Positions 1 through 8,037 of a stretch of DNA of 29,725 nucleotides are shown here, piece after piece. A program made the position numbers and the translations under genes. The notes below the pieces were generated by a model. It was not told where the DNA came from, searched no databases, and worked only from the letters and a program-made list of their open reading frames with translations. The DNA comes from an uncultured Eubacteriales bacterium (lineage in GTDB: Bacteria; Bacillota; Clostridia; Christensenellales; CAG-138), in contig UQRU01000016.1 of the NCBI GenBank assembly GCA_900543475.1, positions 1 through 29,725 on the forward strand. Direction: 5' to 3'. Within the stretch, counting starts at the first letter, position 1. Each line of letters opens with the position of its first letter.

Positions 1-27
1 CGTACACGCCGCCAAATCCGATTATAG

Positions 28-58
28 CCTCCGGGGGCTGCGGCCCCCGAACCCCCAA
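28..58. other. GC-rich hairpin upstream of a terminator
   Basis: A perfect stem CGGGGGC (32-38) and GCCCCCG (43-49) closes a TGCG loop and is followed by a short C run. It lies in the first 60 bases, where no gene is visible. It may be the 3' untranslated region of an off-window gene, or a copy of a dispersed GC-rich palindromic element. Only one copy is visible here, so repeat status is unproven. Confidence 0.35.
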
Positions 59-76
59 GGGTTTTTCGACAGGCTG

Positions 77-105
77 ACAAGCGGCATTATGCCGCTTGTT
101 TTTTT
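77..105 (+). terminator. Rho-independent terminator of an off-window gene
   Basis: A 10-bp perfect stem ACAAGCGGCA (77-86) and TGCCGCTTGT (90-99) with a TTA loop runs into seven T residues on the plus strand. No plus-strand gene lies before it in the window, so it should end a gene to the left of base 1. Confidence 0.8.
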
Positions 106-162
106 CGCTCCACATTCTGGGGCCGGCATCGCCAGGCCCGCGGCCCAATGCTAGGGCATAAT

Positions 163-187
163 AAAAGAGCCGGCGCAAGGCCGGCCC
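163..187 (-). terminator. Terminator of the rubrerythrin gene
   Basis: Read on the minus strand, an 8-bp stem (187-180 with 174-167, one G-T pair) is followed by TCTTTTATT. It sits about 35 bases after the rubrerythrin stop. Confidence 0.65.
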
Positions 188-221
188 TAAAAAGAGGAAT
201 ACCGATGATCTCTCGCTGAAA

Positions 222-767
222 TTACGCGTTGAAGTACCGCTTGAGCAGGCCGGCAAAGGCTTTGCCGTGACGGGCTTCGTCCCGGGCCATCTCATGGACG
301 GTGTCGTGGATGGCGTCCAGGTTGGCCGCCTTGGCCATCTTGGCAAGGTCCGTCTTGCCTGCGGTGGCGCCGTTCTCCGCCTCTACCCGCATCTGCAGGT
401 TCTTCTTGGTGGAGTCCGTGACCACTTCCCCCAGCAGCTCCGCAAACTTGGCCGCATGCTCCGCCTCTTCATAGGCGGCCTTCTCCCAGTACAGGCCGAT
501 CTCCGGATACCCTTCCCGATGGGCCACCCGGGCCATGGCCAGGTACATGCCGACTTCCGTGCACTCGCCCTGGAAATTTGCCCGCAGGCCTGCCTTGATC
601 TCCTCGGGAACGTCCTTGGCCACGCCCACCACATGCTCGGCGGCCCAGCTCATCTCCCCGCTCTGCTCGATGAATTTATCCGCGCCCGCTTTGCACACCG
701 GGCACTTTTCCGGAGGCGTATCGCCTTCATGCACATAACCGCAGATAGAGCACACAAACTTTTTCAT
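222..767 (-). CDS. Reverse rubrerythrin (N-terminal rubredoxin domain)
   Basis: A non-haem di-iron peroxidase that reduces H2O2 (and indirectly O2 toxicity) with electrons from NAD(P)H or rubredoxin systems; cytoplasmic. A rubredoxin-type site with two Cys-x2-Cys pairs lies in the first 30 residues. The ferritin-like domain follows, with two ExxH motifs (EEAEH and DEARH). In classical rubrerythrin the rubredoxin domain is C-terminal, so this is the reversed form common in Clostridia. Two ATGs are possible. The one at 773 is only 2 bases from GGAGG, while the one at 767 has 8-base spacing and is preferred (181 aa). It is monocistronic, with its own promoter and terminator. The family assignment is firm; the exact electron donor is not visible. 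Confidence 0.93.
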   Translation of the reverse strand: MKKFVCSICGYVHEGDTPPEKCPVCKAGADKFIEQSGEMSWAAEHVVGVAKDVPEEIKAGLRANFQGECTEVGMYLAMARVAHREGYPEIGLYWEKAAYEEAEHAAKFAELLGEVVTDSTKKNLQMRVEAENGATAGKTDLAKMAKAANLDAIHDTVHEMARDEARHGKAFAGLLKRYFNA

Positions 768-799
768 TTTCATTTCCTCCCTCGTTTTTCCTTGATCTA

Positions 800-828
800 A
801 AAATAATACTTATTCTCAATTTTGTAAA
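800..828 (-). promoter_or_regulatory. Rubrerythrin promoter with a small inverted repeat
   Basis: On the minus strand TTTACA (828-823) is 17 bases from TATTTT (805-800). The inverted repeat AATAA-TAC-TTATT (803-815) overlaps the spacer and -10 region. A PerR or Fur-family repressor would be a logical regulator for rubrerythrin, but the repeat is only a partial match to those boxes. Confidence 0.5.
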
Positions 829-907
829 GACCCTTTTTTCAATTTCCCGAAGTTTTTTTCGCGAAGCAAAGGGGCGCTTGCTTAAGTGGGCAAGTTAGCG
901 CCTATGG

Positions 908-1933
908 TCAGCAATTCTCGCCATTTTTTAAGCCCAGGCGATAATCCTCCAGATTCCGGATCAAAAGCTGGGGCGTATCCAGGCCATAGGGGCATTTGGC
1001 GCTGCATTGATTGCAATGGAGGCATTGGGTGATGTGCTCCATATTGGCCTGCCAGGTAGGCGTATACCAATCCTTACTGGGGGCGCGCCGGCGCATCAGC
1101 GCCATCCGGGCGCAATCGCTGATGAGGATGCCGGCGGGGCAAGGCATACAGTATCCGCAGCCGCGGCAAAAGTCTCCCGCCAGCTCTGTCCGGTCTTTTT
1201 GGATGACCGCTTGTAGATCTTCCGTCATGCTGACCGGCGTATCGACGCACGCAAGGAACGCATCCAGCTCCCATTCCCGCTGTACCCCCCAAATGGGTAA
1301 TACATTGTCATATTGGGCTTGCCAGGCATAGGCGGCGGAGGCATTGCGGATCAGGCCGCCGGCCAAGGCCTTCATAGCGATAAAGCCCATGTTCGCCTTT
1401 TTACAGCCTTCCACCAAGGATAATTCCTTTTCGGAGGAAAGATAGCTGAAAGGAAATTGCAGCGTCTCATATAAGCCGCTTTCAATGGCTTCCTGCGCCA
1501 CTTTTAAACGATGATTGGTGATGCCGATATGCCGGATCAACCCCTTGGCTTTGGCTTCCAACAGGGCTTCATACAAACCGCTCCCATCCCCGGGCTTAGG
1601 GCAGAAGTCGGGGTTGTGTAGCTGATAGATATCGATATGATCCGCTTGTAGATTTTGTAGGGACGTGCGCAAATCTTCCCACAGGTCTTCCGGGGTCTTG
1701 GCGGCGGTCTTGCTGGCGACATAGATCCCCTCCCAATTGCCGCCGAAGGCAGCCCCCAACTTTTCCTCGCTGTCGGAATAAGCCCTGGCGGTATCGAAGA
1801 AATCAATGCCGCGTTGGCGGGCTTTACGCAGCAGATACACCGCATCCTCTTTGCTGATCCGCTGAATGGGTAGGGCCCCGAAGCCATTCTTGTTCACCGT
1901 GATCCCGGTGGACCCTAAGGTAACCGTTACCAT
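908..1933 (-). CDS. Aldo/keto reductase with C-terminal 4Fe-4S domain
   Basis: Likely an NAD(P)H- or ferredoxin-linked carbonyl reductase of the Clostridia aldo/keto reductase group that carries ferredoxin-like clusters. The TIM-barrel part shows the catalytic tetrad: D47 (FFDTA), Y52, K75 (VASKT) and H106 (YQLHN). Two cysteine clusters follow: C256/C259/C262/C265 and C304/C307/C310/C314, each ending in CP as in bacterial ferredoxins. At 341 aa it is full length for this group. GGAGG precedes the ATG at 1933. It is a single gene with a possible extended -10 promoter. The substrate cannot be told from sequence. These clusters suggest electron exchange with ferredoxin (inference). Confidence 0.88.
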   Translation of the reverse strand: MVTVTLGSTGITVNKNGFGALPIQRISKEDAVYLLRKARQRGIDFFDTARAYSDSEEKLGAAFGGNWEGIYVASKTAAKTPEDLWEDLRTSLQNLQADHIDIYQLHNPDFCPKPGDGSGLYEALLEAKAKGLIRHIGITNHRLKVAQEAIESGLYETLQFPFSYLSSEKELSLVEGCKKANMGFIAMKALAGGLIRNASAAYAWQAQYDNVLPIWGVQREWELDAFLACVDTPVSMTEDLQAVIQKDRTELAGDFCRGCGYCMPCPAGILISDCARMALMRRRAPSKDWYTPTWQANMEHITQCLHCNQCSAKCPYGLDTPQLLIRNLEDYRLGLKNGENC

Positions 1934-1990
1934 AAATACCCTCCTTATTTATTTTTTCCGCTGGGATTCATCAAAAATATTGCTAAAAAA

Positions 1991-1999
1991 ATTATACCA
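1991..1999 (-). promoter_or_regulatory. Extended -10 promoter of the aldo/keto reductase
   Basis: The minus strand reads TGG-TATAAT (1999-1991), a consensus -10 with an extended TGn element. No good -35 lies at 17 bases. It is about 60 bases before the start codon. Confidence 0.5.
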
Positions 2000-2035
2000 T
2001 TCCAGCATTGCCTTTGACTAGGCTGTGCCAATAGA

Positions 2036-2066
2036 AAAAACAAAAGCGCCTGGGCAAACCAAGCGC
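2036..2066 (-). terminator. Terminator after the AlkD-like gene
   Basis: On the minus strand the stem GCGCTTGG (2066-2059) pairs with CCAGGCGC (2053-2046), followed by TTTTGTTTTTT. The stem starts directly after the TAG stop of the AlkD-like gene, so it should end the DUF1538/P-II/AlkD run. Confidence 0.8.
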
Positions 2067-2873
2067 CTAAGACCTTTCCGAATAAGGTGGTTGTGAGATA
2101 GCCCCAGGCCTGCCCCCACCCGGCAGCGACTTTCGCATATTCCGGAGGAGCGCCTTGCGTTCCGGGGGGATGCGATAGCTATCCAGCCCCTTTTGCAGGG
2201 CTTTGCGATAGGTCTCTTCATCCAAATGGCACGTTGCCCCGCAAAGATAACCGATTGTAGCCTCCCATTGCACCGTCAACCCTTGGCTGATGCCCCAGGC
2301 AACCGCCATTTTTACATAGTAATCCGGGTGGCTTACTCCATCATATAGGGCAAGGGTATCCTGGATATGAATATCGTCCATAAAGTAGTGAAGCAGCATC
2401 ACGCAAGCAAACCGCACATGATACACCTGTTCAGAGGCTAGAAGGGGCCGCAAAAAAGCAAGCACGGACGCCGGTTCCTTTTTGGCGCAGGTCATGGCCG
2501 CGCAAAAACTGTCGCACACGGCCCAATTGTCCACCAAGGGCAAAAAATCCAGGCACAATTGTAGCCGCTGGGGGAGGGGGCAGGGCAACTGGGCGATCAC
2601 AAGGCCTTGGAGCATGCGGATCTCATAGGGAGGGTCCGCTGCCCCAAAGGCGGCCTCTAAGAAAGCTTCCGGCGCTTCTTTTAAGATACGGCGGGCCTCC
2701 TTGCGCAAAACGGGCATTCGCACCCCAAGAAAAGCATCCGGCGCCAGGCCAGGGACAAGCCCTAGATGAAAGCGCTTATACTGGGGATCCCCCTGCTGAC
2801 ACAGGGCGTCCAATACGCGCCTATAAATAGGAGGTGGCGGGTCGGGGATAACATTTGACGGATGGACAAACAT
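2067..2873 (-). CDS. DNA alkylation repair protein, AlkD-like (HEAT-repeat glycosylase)
   Basis: Resembles the AlkC/AlkD superfamily, which removes N3- and N7-alkylated purines without base flipping. The N-terminal region GDPQYKRFHLGLVPG followed by LGVRMPVLRK (about residues 30-57) is the family signature. The rest is helical HEAT-like repeat with the diagnostic DNWAVCDSF segment. 268 aa is slightly longer than typical (about 230-250), and the last ~20 residues are proline/glycine-rich and probably disordered. The ATG at 2873 lies 7 bases after the P-II stop and has only a weak AGGTG at long spacing, so translation may be coupled. The neighbours have no obvious repair role, so co-transcription may be accidental. 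Confidence 0.85.
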   Translation of the reverse strand: MFVHPSNVIPDPPPPIYRRVLDALCQQGDPQYKRFHLGLVPGLAPDAFLGVRMPVLRKEARRILKEAPEAFLEAAFGAADPPYEIRMLQGLVIAQLPCPLPQRLQLCLDFLPLVDNWAVCDSFCAAMTCAKKEPASVLAFLRPLLASEQVYHVRFACVMLLHYFMDDIHIQDTLALYDGVSHPDYYVKMAVAWGISQGLTVQWEATIGYLCGATCHLDEETYRKALQKGLDSYRIPPERKALLRNMRKSLPGGGRPGAISQPPYSERS

Positions 2874-2880
2874 AGGCCGC

Positions 2881-3627
2881 TTAGGTCACCTGCACAAAAT
2901 CTTCCACCGGTAAGGAAAAAACAATGGCCTTAGCCTCCGCCCGCAGGCCAAACCCCTGGTTGACAGCCTGCATGATGGGGAGCCGCTGTTCCGCAGGCGT
3001 TAGGATAGCCACGATCTCCTTGTCGGCCTGGAGGGTGATGCCAAGGAACCGGCTGGCGCCATCATGGCCGACTCCCCGGGCATAAATCACCGTGCCGCCT
3101 GTTGCGCCTGCGGCTTTTGCATGCTCCATGATCGCGTCAGTATAGCCGGGATTGGCAATGGCCAAAACAAGGCTGAGCCCTTCGGAACGATAGGGGTCCG
3201 ATCTGGGCGGCTGCGCCTCCTTTGCAGCCGGTTCCGCCGGCGGGGCGGCGATGGGCATTTCCTGTTCCATGGGTGCGTCCTCCTTTTCCGGGTCTTTTTC
3301 CATGCGTTGGGTCAGGGCGGCTTCAAATAAGGCGCCAATACCGCTTAAGGGCAGGGTAAAGGCAATACCCTTGCCGGCGGTGCGAATGAACCGGCGTCCG
3401 GCGATATCGCCTAACATATCCGGCAGATCCGCTGCGCTCACCAAAGAGAGCACCACGTCCTTATCCACGTTATCCAAGCCCAGCATAGCCATGATATCGC
3501 TGCCAGCGGTGCCAACCCCCATGGCGAGAAAGCTAGCCTGGTTATATTTTCGGTTCAAAAAGGCGGAGATCCCTTCGCCCTTTCCCCGATCCACAATGGT
3601 GATCAATGCCTTAACAGTAGGGTCCAT
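2881..3627 (-). CDS. Tandem P-II-like signalling protein
   Basis: Two P-II-like ferredoxin-fold domains in one chain of 248 aa. Domain 1 covers about residues 1-100 (VKALITIVDRGKGE near the start). Domain 2 covers about 150-248 and carries AGATGGTVIYARG, the usual region of the P-II T-loop and nucleotide site. The linker (about 108-150) is rich in Pro, Glu and Ala. The start at 3627 is chosen because AGGAGG lies 9 bases upstream and the preceding DUF1538 stop is 1 base away; an in-frame codon at 3663 would need a large overlap. P-II genes are known next to DUF1538 genes, so it probably senses a nucleotide or metabolite and controls that membrane protein (inference). Canonical P-II proteins are single domains of ~112 aa. 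Confidence 0.78.
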   Translation of the reverse strand: MDPTVKALITIVDRGKGEGISAFLNRKYNQASFLAMGVGTAGSDIMAMLGLDNVDKDVVLSLVSAADLPDMLGDIAGRRFIRTAGKGIAFTLPLSGIGALFEAALTQRMEKDPEKEDAPMEQEMPIAAPPAEPAAKEAQPPRSDPYRSEGLSLVLAIANPGYTDAIMEHAKAAGATGGTVIYARGVGHDGASRFLGITLQADKEIVAILTPAEQRLPIMQAVNQGFGLRAEAKAIVFSLPVEDFVQVT

Positions 3628-3628
3628 G

Positions 3629-5155
3629 TCACGCAGCCTCCTGCTGGTAATCGATAATGTCATCGGGTAGCGTATCTACGAACTGACGGGCGGCGGTCAC
3701 TGCGGCCATCCGGCGTTTATATATGAGGCCCAGGCCCTGTATGGTGATCAGTGGGGTCATGGCCACCATGGCAACCACGCCGAAAGCATCCGTGAGGATA
3801 TTTCCGCCCAGGCTCTGGCAAGCGCCCATGGCAAAGGGCAGCAAAAATGTGGCCGTCATGGGCCCGGACGCCACGCCGCCAGAGTCAAAGGCAATACCTG
3901 TAAAGATCCGGGGCACAAAGAAGCTGAGCAGGATGGCCGCCAAATAACCTGGAATTAGCATATAGAAAATGGATATGCCGGTCAACACCCGGGTCATTGC
4001 AAGGCCGGCGGATATCGCCACACCGATGGAAAGGCTGCGGTTCATGGCGGATTGTGGAACCGCACCGTTGGTGATCTCCTCTACTTGCTTGTTTAGCACA
4101 TGGACGGCGGGTTCCGCCATGACGATATAGTAGCCGATCAACATGCTCAAGGGGATCAGCAGCCATTTGTAGGGAGATGCCCCTAAGGCGACCCCCATAT
4201 AATTACCCGCAGGCAAAAAACCCACGTTTACCCCGCAGAGAAAGACCACCAGCCCCACATAGGTATAGGCGAATCCAATAAGGATGCTGGCTAGCTTCCG
4301 GCGGCGGAACCGGCGGGCTAAGAAATTGTATAGGAAAAACACCAGGGCAATGGGACCTACCGCCAAGGCCACCTCTCGGCAATAATGAGGGAAGGCATGG
4401 AGAAATTGCAAGGCCAATTCCCCGGTGGTGGAAATGGAGACAAGCGCATAGGTTTGAACCCCCGCGGAATCCGGGCGGAAGATGACCCCTAAAAGCATAA
4501 CGGAAAGGATGGGGCCGATGGAACATAGGGCAACCAGGCCAAAGGAATCATCGTGGCTATTTTTGTCGCTTCGGATGGAGGCGACGCCTATGCCTAGGGC
4601 TAAAATAAACGGCACGGTAATGGGGCCGGTGGTTACCCCGCCCGCATCAAAGGCAAGGGGGATAAACCTACCCGGCGTAAAGGCGGAAAGTAGAAAAACC
4701 AGCCCATAAAACCCCAACAACATAAACCGCAAAGGAACGTTGAACAGGATGCGCAGCATGGCCACCACCAGAAACACGCCAACGCCTACCCCTACGGTAA
4801 GCACCAGCACAAGGTTGGGGATATCGCTTACCTGTTCCGCCAGCACCTGCAAATCCGGCTCCGCAACGGTGATGATCAAGCCGATGAAAAAAGAAATGGC
4901 CAATACCAGCCCCACCTTTCGGGTGCGGGTCATGCTGACGCCAATGGCTTCGCCCATGGGGGACATGGCGATGTCCACCCCCAGCGAAAACAGGCCCATG
5001 CCTAAAATCAACAACACAGCCCCCCCGATAAACAACGCCATGATGTTCAAGGGGAGGGGCGCAAGGGAAAAGCTTAAAGCCAGAACGATCAACGTAATGG
5101 GGACCACGGAGGCCAAGGCTTCATGAATCTTTTCCTTTAAGAGAATACTTGCCAT
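3629..5155 (-). CDS. DUF1538 family integral membrane protein
   Basis: A 508-aa multi-spanning membrane protein, probably a transporter or channel; the substrate is unknown. It is an internal duplication with offset about 250 residues. AEPDLQVL (98-105) matches AEPAVHVL (347-354), FDAGGVTTGP (169-178) matches FDSGGVASGP (423-432), and DSFGLVAL (203-210) matches DAFGVVAM (456-463). The repeated acidic and GG motifs inside membrane segments suggest a pseudo-twofold pore. GGAGG lies 4-5 bases before the ATG at 5155. It is the first gene of a run with the P-II-like protein 1 base downstream, so stoichiometric coupling is likely. No clear sigma-A promoter was found upstream. Confidence 0.85.
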   Translation of the reverse strand: MASILLKEKIHEALASVVPITLIVLALSFSLAPLPLNIMALFIGGAVLLILGMGLFSLGVDIAMSPMGEAIGVSMTRTRKVGLVLAISFFIGLIITVAEPDLQVLAEQVSDIPNLVLVLTVGVGVGVFLVVAMLRILFNVPLRFMLLGFYGLVFLLSAFTPGRFIPLAFDAGGVTTGPITVPFILALGIGVASIRSDKNSHDDSFGLVALCSIGPILSVMLLGVIFRPDSAGVQTYALVSISTTGELALQFLHAFPHYCREVALAVGPIALVFFLYNFLARRFRRRKLASILIGFAYTYVGLVVFLCGVNVGFLPAGNYMGVALGASPYKWLLIPLSMLIGYYIVMAEPAVHVLNKQVEEITNGAVPQSAMNRSLSIGVAISAGLAMTRVLTGISIFYMLIPGYLAAILLSFFVPRIFTGIAFDSGGVASGPMTATFLLPFAMGACQSLGGNILTDAFGVVAMVAMTPLITIQGLGLIYKRRMAAVTAARQFVDTLPDDIIDYQQEAA

Positions 5156-5554
5156 AGCGCCTCCTTATTATGAAAAATAATTACAGAAATATGGGGCGAA
5201 CATATCCACTCCATATAGCATCCTATAAACAATGGTAATATATACAGCCTTGATTCGCAAGGCGCATTCTGTAAAAAAACTGTTAAGGGGAACTTCTGCT
5301 GGATCCGGCAAGCAGGCAAAGCGCAAAGGGAAGGCTATTTAAGCCTATGCCGGGAGCAAGGAAAAGCTACCTTGGGCTGGAACCAATGGGCAAAAATCCT
5401 TCGGCAATAGGGCGAAGGCAAGCCCTGCCCGCTTTTCCGCAGGGACAAGGGTCGCCTCGCTGTCCCTATCCAACCGCGGAAGGGCGCGGTCCCCACATCC
5501 ATGAAATACGGCAGGATCTACCAAAGAAAAGTACGTTGGCTGTTAGAAAAATGG
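5156..5554. other. Non-coding region with competing hairpins
   Basis: No convincing gene lies in these 400 bases between the divergent DUF1538 and EF-G genes. An 82-codon frame at 5347-5595 runs through hairpins and the EF-G promoter and lacks a ribosome site. Visible structures are CCCTGC (5423-5428) with GCAGGG (5439-5444); GGGACA (5442-5447) with TGTCCC (5461-5466), which shares bases with the first; and ACCGCG (5473-5478) with CGCGGT (5485-5490). Confidence 0.4.
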
Positions 5555-5583
5555 TTTACAACGGACAAATGCGCTGGTACAAT
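5555..5583 (+). promoter_or_regulatory. Sigma-A promoter of the EF-G paralogue
   Basis: TTTACA (5555-5560), a 17-base spacer and TACAAT (5578-5583) make a near-consensus housekeeping promoter. The start would be near 5590, giving a leader of about 72 bases. Confidence 0.8.
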
Positions 5584-5661
5584 ATTATTTGGTGACGCAT
5601 GCACCTATTTTAACACCATGTTTTATTATACTACTACACTACTACCGACAGGGGGACAACC

Positions 5662-7734
5662 ATGAAGAACTATACCGCAGCAAACATCCGCAATATCGGC
5701 ATTTTCGGCCACGGCGGCGAAGGGAAAACCACCCTTACCGAGGCAATGCTTTTTAATGCCGGTCTGATCGAGCGTATCGGTAAGGTGGAAAACGGCAATA
5801 CCACCACCGACTACGATCCCGAAGAGGTCAAGCGCACCATTTCCATCAACGCCGCGCTGGCGCCCTTCGAGTGGAAGGATGTCAAGGTCAACATCATTGA
5901 CGCCCCTGGCTTTTTCGATTTTTATGGCGAAGTGACCGCTGCCATGGCGTTGGCGGACGCGGCCCTGATCGTGGTAGGCGCTGTTTCCGGCCCAGTGGTA
6001 GGAACGGAAAAGGCCATGGCCATGTGCAAAAAGTCTGGCAAAGCCCGCATGATGGTCATCAACCAGATGGACCGGGAAAATGCCAACTTCGACAAGGTGA
6101 TGGGCGAAATAAACGAAAAGTTTGGCCCCAGCGTCGTGCCCATTCAGCTGCCCATTATGGAAAAGGGCGCCTTTGTGGGGTATGTGGATATCGTCCATAT
6201 GACCGCCCGCCGCTTCGACGGCAAGGGCGAGAAGGAAATGCCTATCCCCGATGGCCTTGCCGATCGGGCCCAAGAGCTGTACGAGCAGCTGACCGAAGCC
6301 GCTGCGGAAAGCGATGAAGCCCTCATGGAGAAGTTCTTTGAAGAGGGCGAGCTCTCCCGGGACGAGATCCTCCAGGGCCTAAGCCAGGGCGTGTTGGACG
6401 GCGTCGTTACCCCGGTGTGCTGCTGCGCGGCCGCTCCCAATATTGGCGTGACCACCTTGATGGATAACCTGATCCACTATATGCCCGCCGCCAACCAGGT
6501 ATCTGCTCCTGCGGCCATCAACCCCAAGAACGGCGAGGCCGTGCAGGTGGGCCAGGACGGGAAGTTTGCCGGCCAGGTCATCAAGACGGTGATCGACCAG
6601 TTTGGTAAATATTCCATCATTAAGGTCTATCGCGGCACGCTCAGCGTGGATACGCCCCTGTATAACACCAATCAGGAAAAGAACGAGAAGGGCACTGCCC
6701 CTGGCCTCATGCGGGGCAAGAAGGTTACGCCCATGGATAAGTTGATCGCTGGGGATATCGGCGCGCTGTCCAAGCTCCAGTATACCGCCACGGGAGATAC
6801 CCTGTGCGATCCTTCGGACCCGGTGCAGTTTGCAGCCATCGAGTTCCCCAAGCCCTGCATTAGCCTGGCGGTTTCCGCGAAGAAGCAGGGTGAGGAGGAC
6901 AAGGTCTTTGCCGGACTTAACAAGCTCCTGGAAGAAGACCCCACCATGGCCATCGAAAAGAACGTGGAGACTGGCGATGTGCTGATCTGCGGCCTGGGCG
7001 AAGTGCATCTGGATGTGCTTTGCTCCAAGCTGAAGAATAAGACCGGCGTGGAAGCCCAGATCTCCGATCCTCGGATCCCCTACCGGGAGACCATTCGCGG
7101 CACCGCGGAAGCCGAAGGTAAGCATAAGAAGCAAACCGGCGGCAGCGGCCAGTTTGGCGTGGTCAATATGCGCTTTGAGCCCTTGACCAACGGCGAAGAT
7201 TTCGAGTTCGTCAATGCCATTGTGGGCGGCGTGGTGCCCAAGGAATACATCCCCGCCGTGGAAAAGGGTACCCGGGAAGCCATGAAGAAGGGCGTATTGG
7301 CCGGCTATCCCATGATCGGCGTCAAGGCCACCCTGTTCTTCGGCAAGTACCATCCCGTGGACTCCAAGGAAGTGGCCTTTAAGAGCGCGGCCCGTCTGGC
7401 CTATAAGGAAGCCTGCGCCAAGGCCCAGCCTGCCTTGATCGAGCCCATCTATCAGTACAACATCACCGTGCCCAACGAGTATACCGGCGCCATCATGGGC
7501 GATCTGTCCAGCCGCCGGGGTCGGGTGTTGGGTATGAACCCCTGCGAGGACGGTACCGAGGTAGTGGCGGAAGCGCCCCTGTCCGAAATGTTTAAGTATG
7601 CCACGGATCTGCGCTCCATGACCCAGGCGCGGGGTTACTTTACCAGCCAATTTGTCCGCTATGAGGACGTCCCCGCCATGGAGGCCAAGAAGATCATCGA
7701 GAATGCCCAGAAGGACGAGGACGAGGACGAATAA
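5662..7734 (+). CDS. Elongation factor G paralogue (FusA2-like translation GTPase)
   Basis: A 690-aa ribosome-binding translation factor with the EF-G domain order: G domain, beta-barrel, two ferredoxin-like domains and domain IV-like region. It is a paralogue, not the primary fusA. The P-loop is GHGGEGKT (16-23) instead of GHIDAGKT. G3 is DAPGF (80-84) with the catalytic His of DxPGH replaced by Phe, as in EF-G2/FusA2 proteins. G4 is NQMD (134-137) instead of NKxD. It is not beside rpsL, rpsG or tuf and stands alone between its own promoter and terminator. The tail is highly acidic (DEDEDE). The family includes members with weak or no GTP hydrolysis, so a specialised role in stalling, recycling or starvation is plausible (inference). 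GGGGG precedes the ATG. Confidence 0.87.
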   Translation: MKNYTAANIRNIGIFGHGGEGKTTLTEAMLFNAGLIERIGKVENGNTTTDYDPEEVKRTISINAALAPFEWKDVKVNIIDAPGFFDFYGEVTAAMALADAALIVVGAVSGPVVGTEKAMAMCKKSGKARMMVINQMDRENANFDKVMGEINEKFGPSVVPIQLPIMEKGAFVGYVDIVHMTARRFDGKGEKEMPIPDGLADRAQELYEQLTEAAAESDEALMEKFFEEGELSRDEILQGLSQGVLDGVVTPVCCCAAAPNIGVTTLMDNLIHYMPAANQVSAPAAINPKNGEAVQVGQDGKFAGQVIKTVIDQFGKYSIIKVYRGTLSVDTPLYNTNQEKNEKGTAPGLMRGKKVTPMDKLIAGDIGALSKLQYTATGDTLCDPSDPVQFAAIEFPKPCISLAVSAKKQGEEDKVFAGLNKLLEEDPTMAIEKNVETGDVLICGLGEVHLDVLCSKLKNKTGVEAQISDPRIPYRETIRGTAEAEGKHKKQTGGSGQFGVVNMRFEPLTNGEDFEFVNAIVGGVVPKEYIPAVEKGTREAMKKGVLAGYPMIGVKATLFFGKYHPVDSKEVAFKSAARLAYKEACAKAQPALIEPIYQYNITVPNEYTGAIMGDLSSRRGRVLGMNPCEDGTEVVAEAPLSEMFKYATDLRSMTQARGYFTSQFVRYEDVPAMEAKKIIENAQKDEDEDE

Positions 7735-7746
7735 TCGATCCGGACA

Positions 7747-7773
7747 AAGGGATGCGCAAGCATCCCTTTTTTT
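7747..7773 (+). terminator. Terminator of the EF-G paralogue
   Basis: A 9-bp perfect stem AAGGGATGC (7747-7755) and GCATCCCTT (7760-7768) with a GCAA tetraloop, followed by Ts, 12 bases after the stop. Confidence 0.9.
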
Positions 7774-8037
7774 ATTAGGGAGCAGTGCGCGACAGGGATC
7801 ACCCCGATAGGGGATGCAGGGACGATCCCATTGGCATCCACAAACGTATGCCCCACCGGCTGACCTTCGCCCCTTATGCCCGCATCTGCTGTAAAGCCGA
7901 TGTTTTATCGGCCCCTTTGGATAGAACGGGAAATCAGACCCGGCCGCCTGGATACATTGTCCCGGGGGAAGCAATGGGGCGCGCCTGGATGGCCGCTGGC
8001 GACGGCTATGGGGAAAAGAGCCAATAGGAGGATGAAT

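Noticed and set aside
1919..1931. 13-base palindrome GGTAACcGTTACC at the start of the aldo/keto reductase gene
   Set aside because: It is made of the first codons (Val-Thr-Val-Thr) and has no second copy here; chance is sufficient.
5347..5595. 82-codon frame in the DUF1538/EF-G gap
   Set aside because: It runs across hairpins and through the EF-G promoter, has no ribosome site and no coding-like composition.
6379..7974. Long 531-codon open frame on minus, opposite the EF-G paralogue
   Set aside because: It is the antisense shadow of a clear EF-G gene. Composition is His/Gly/Leu-rich, with no family resemblance and no ribosome site.
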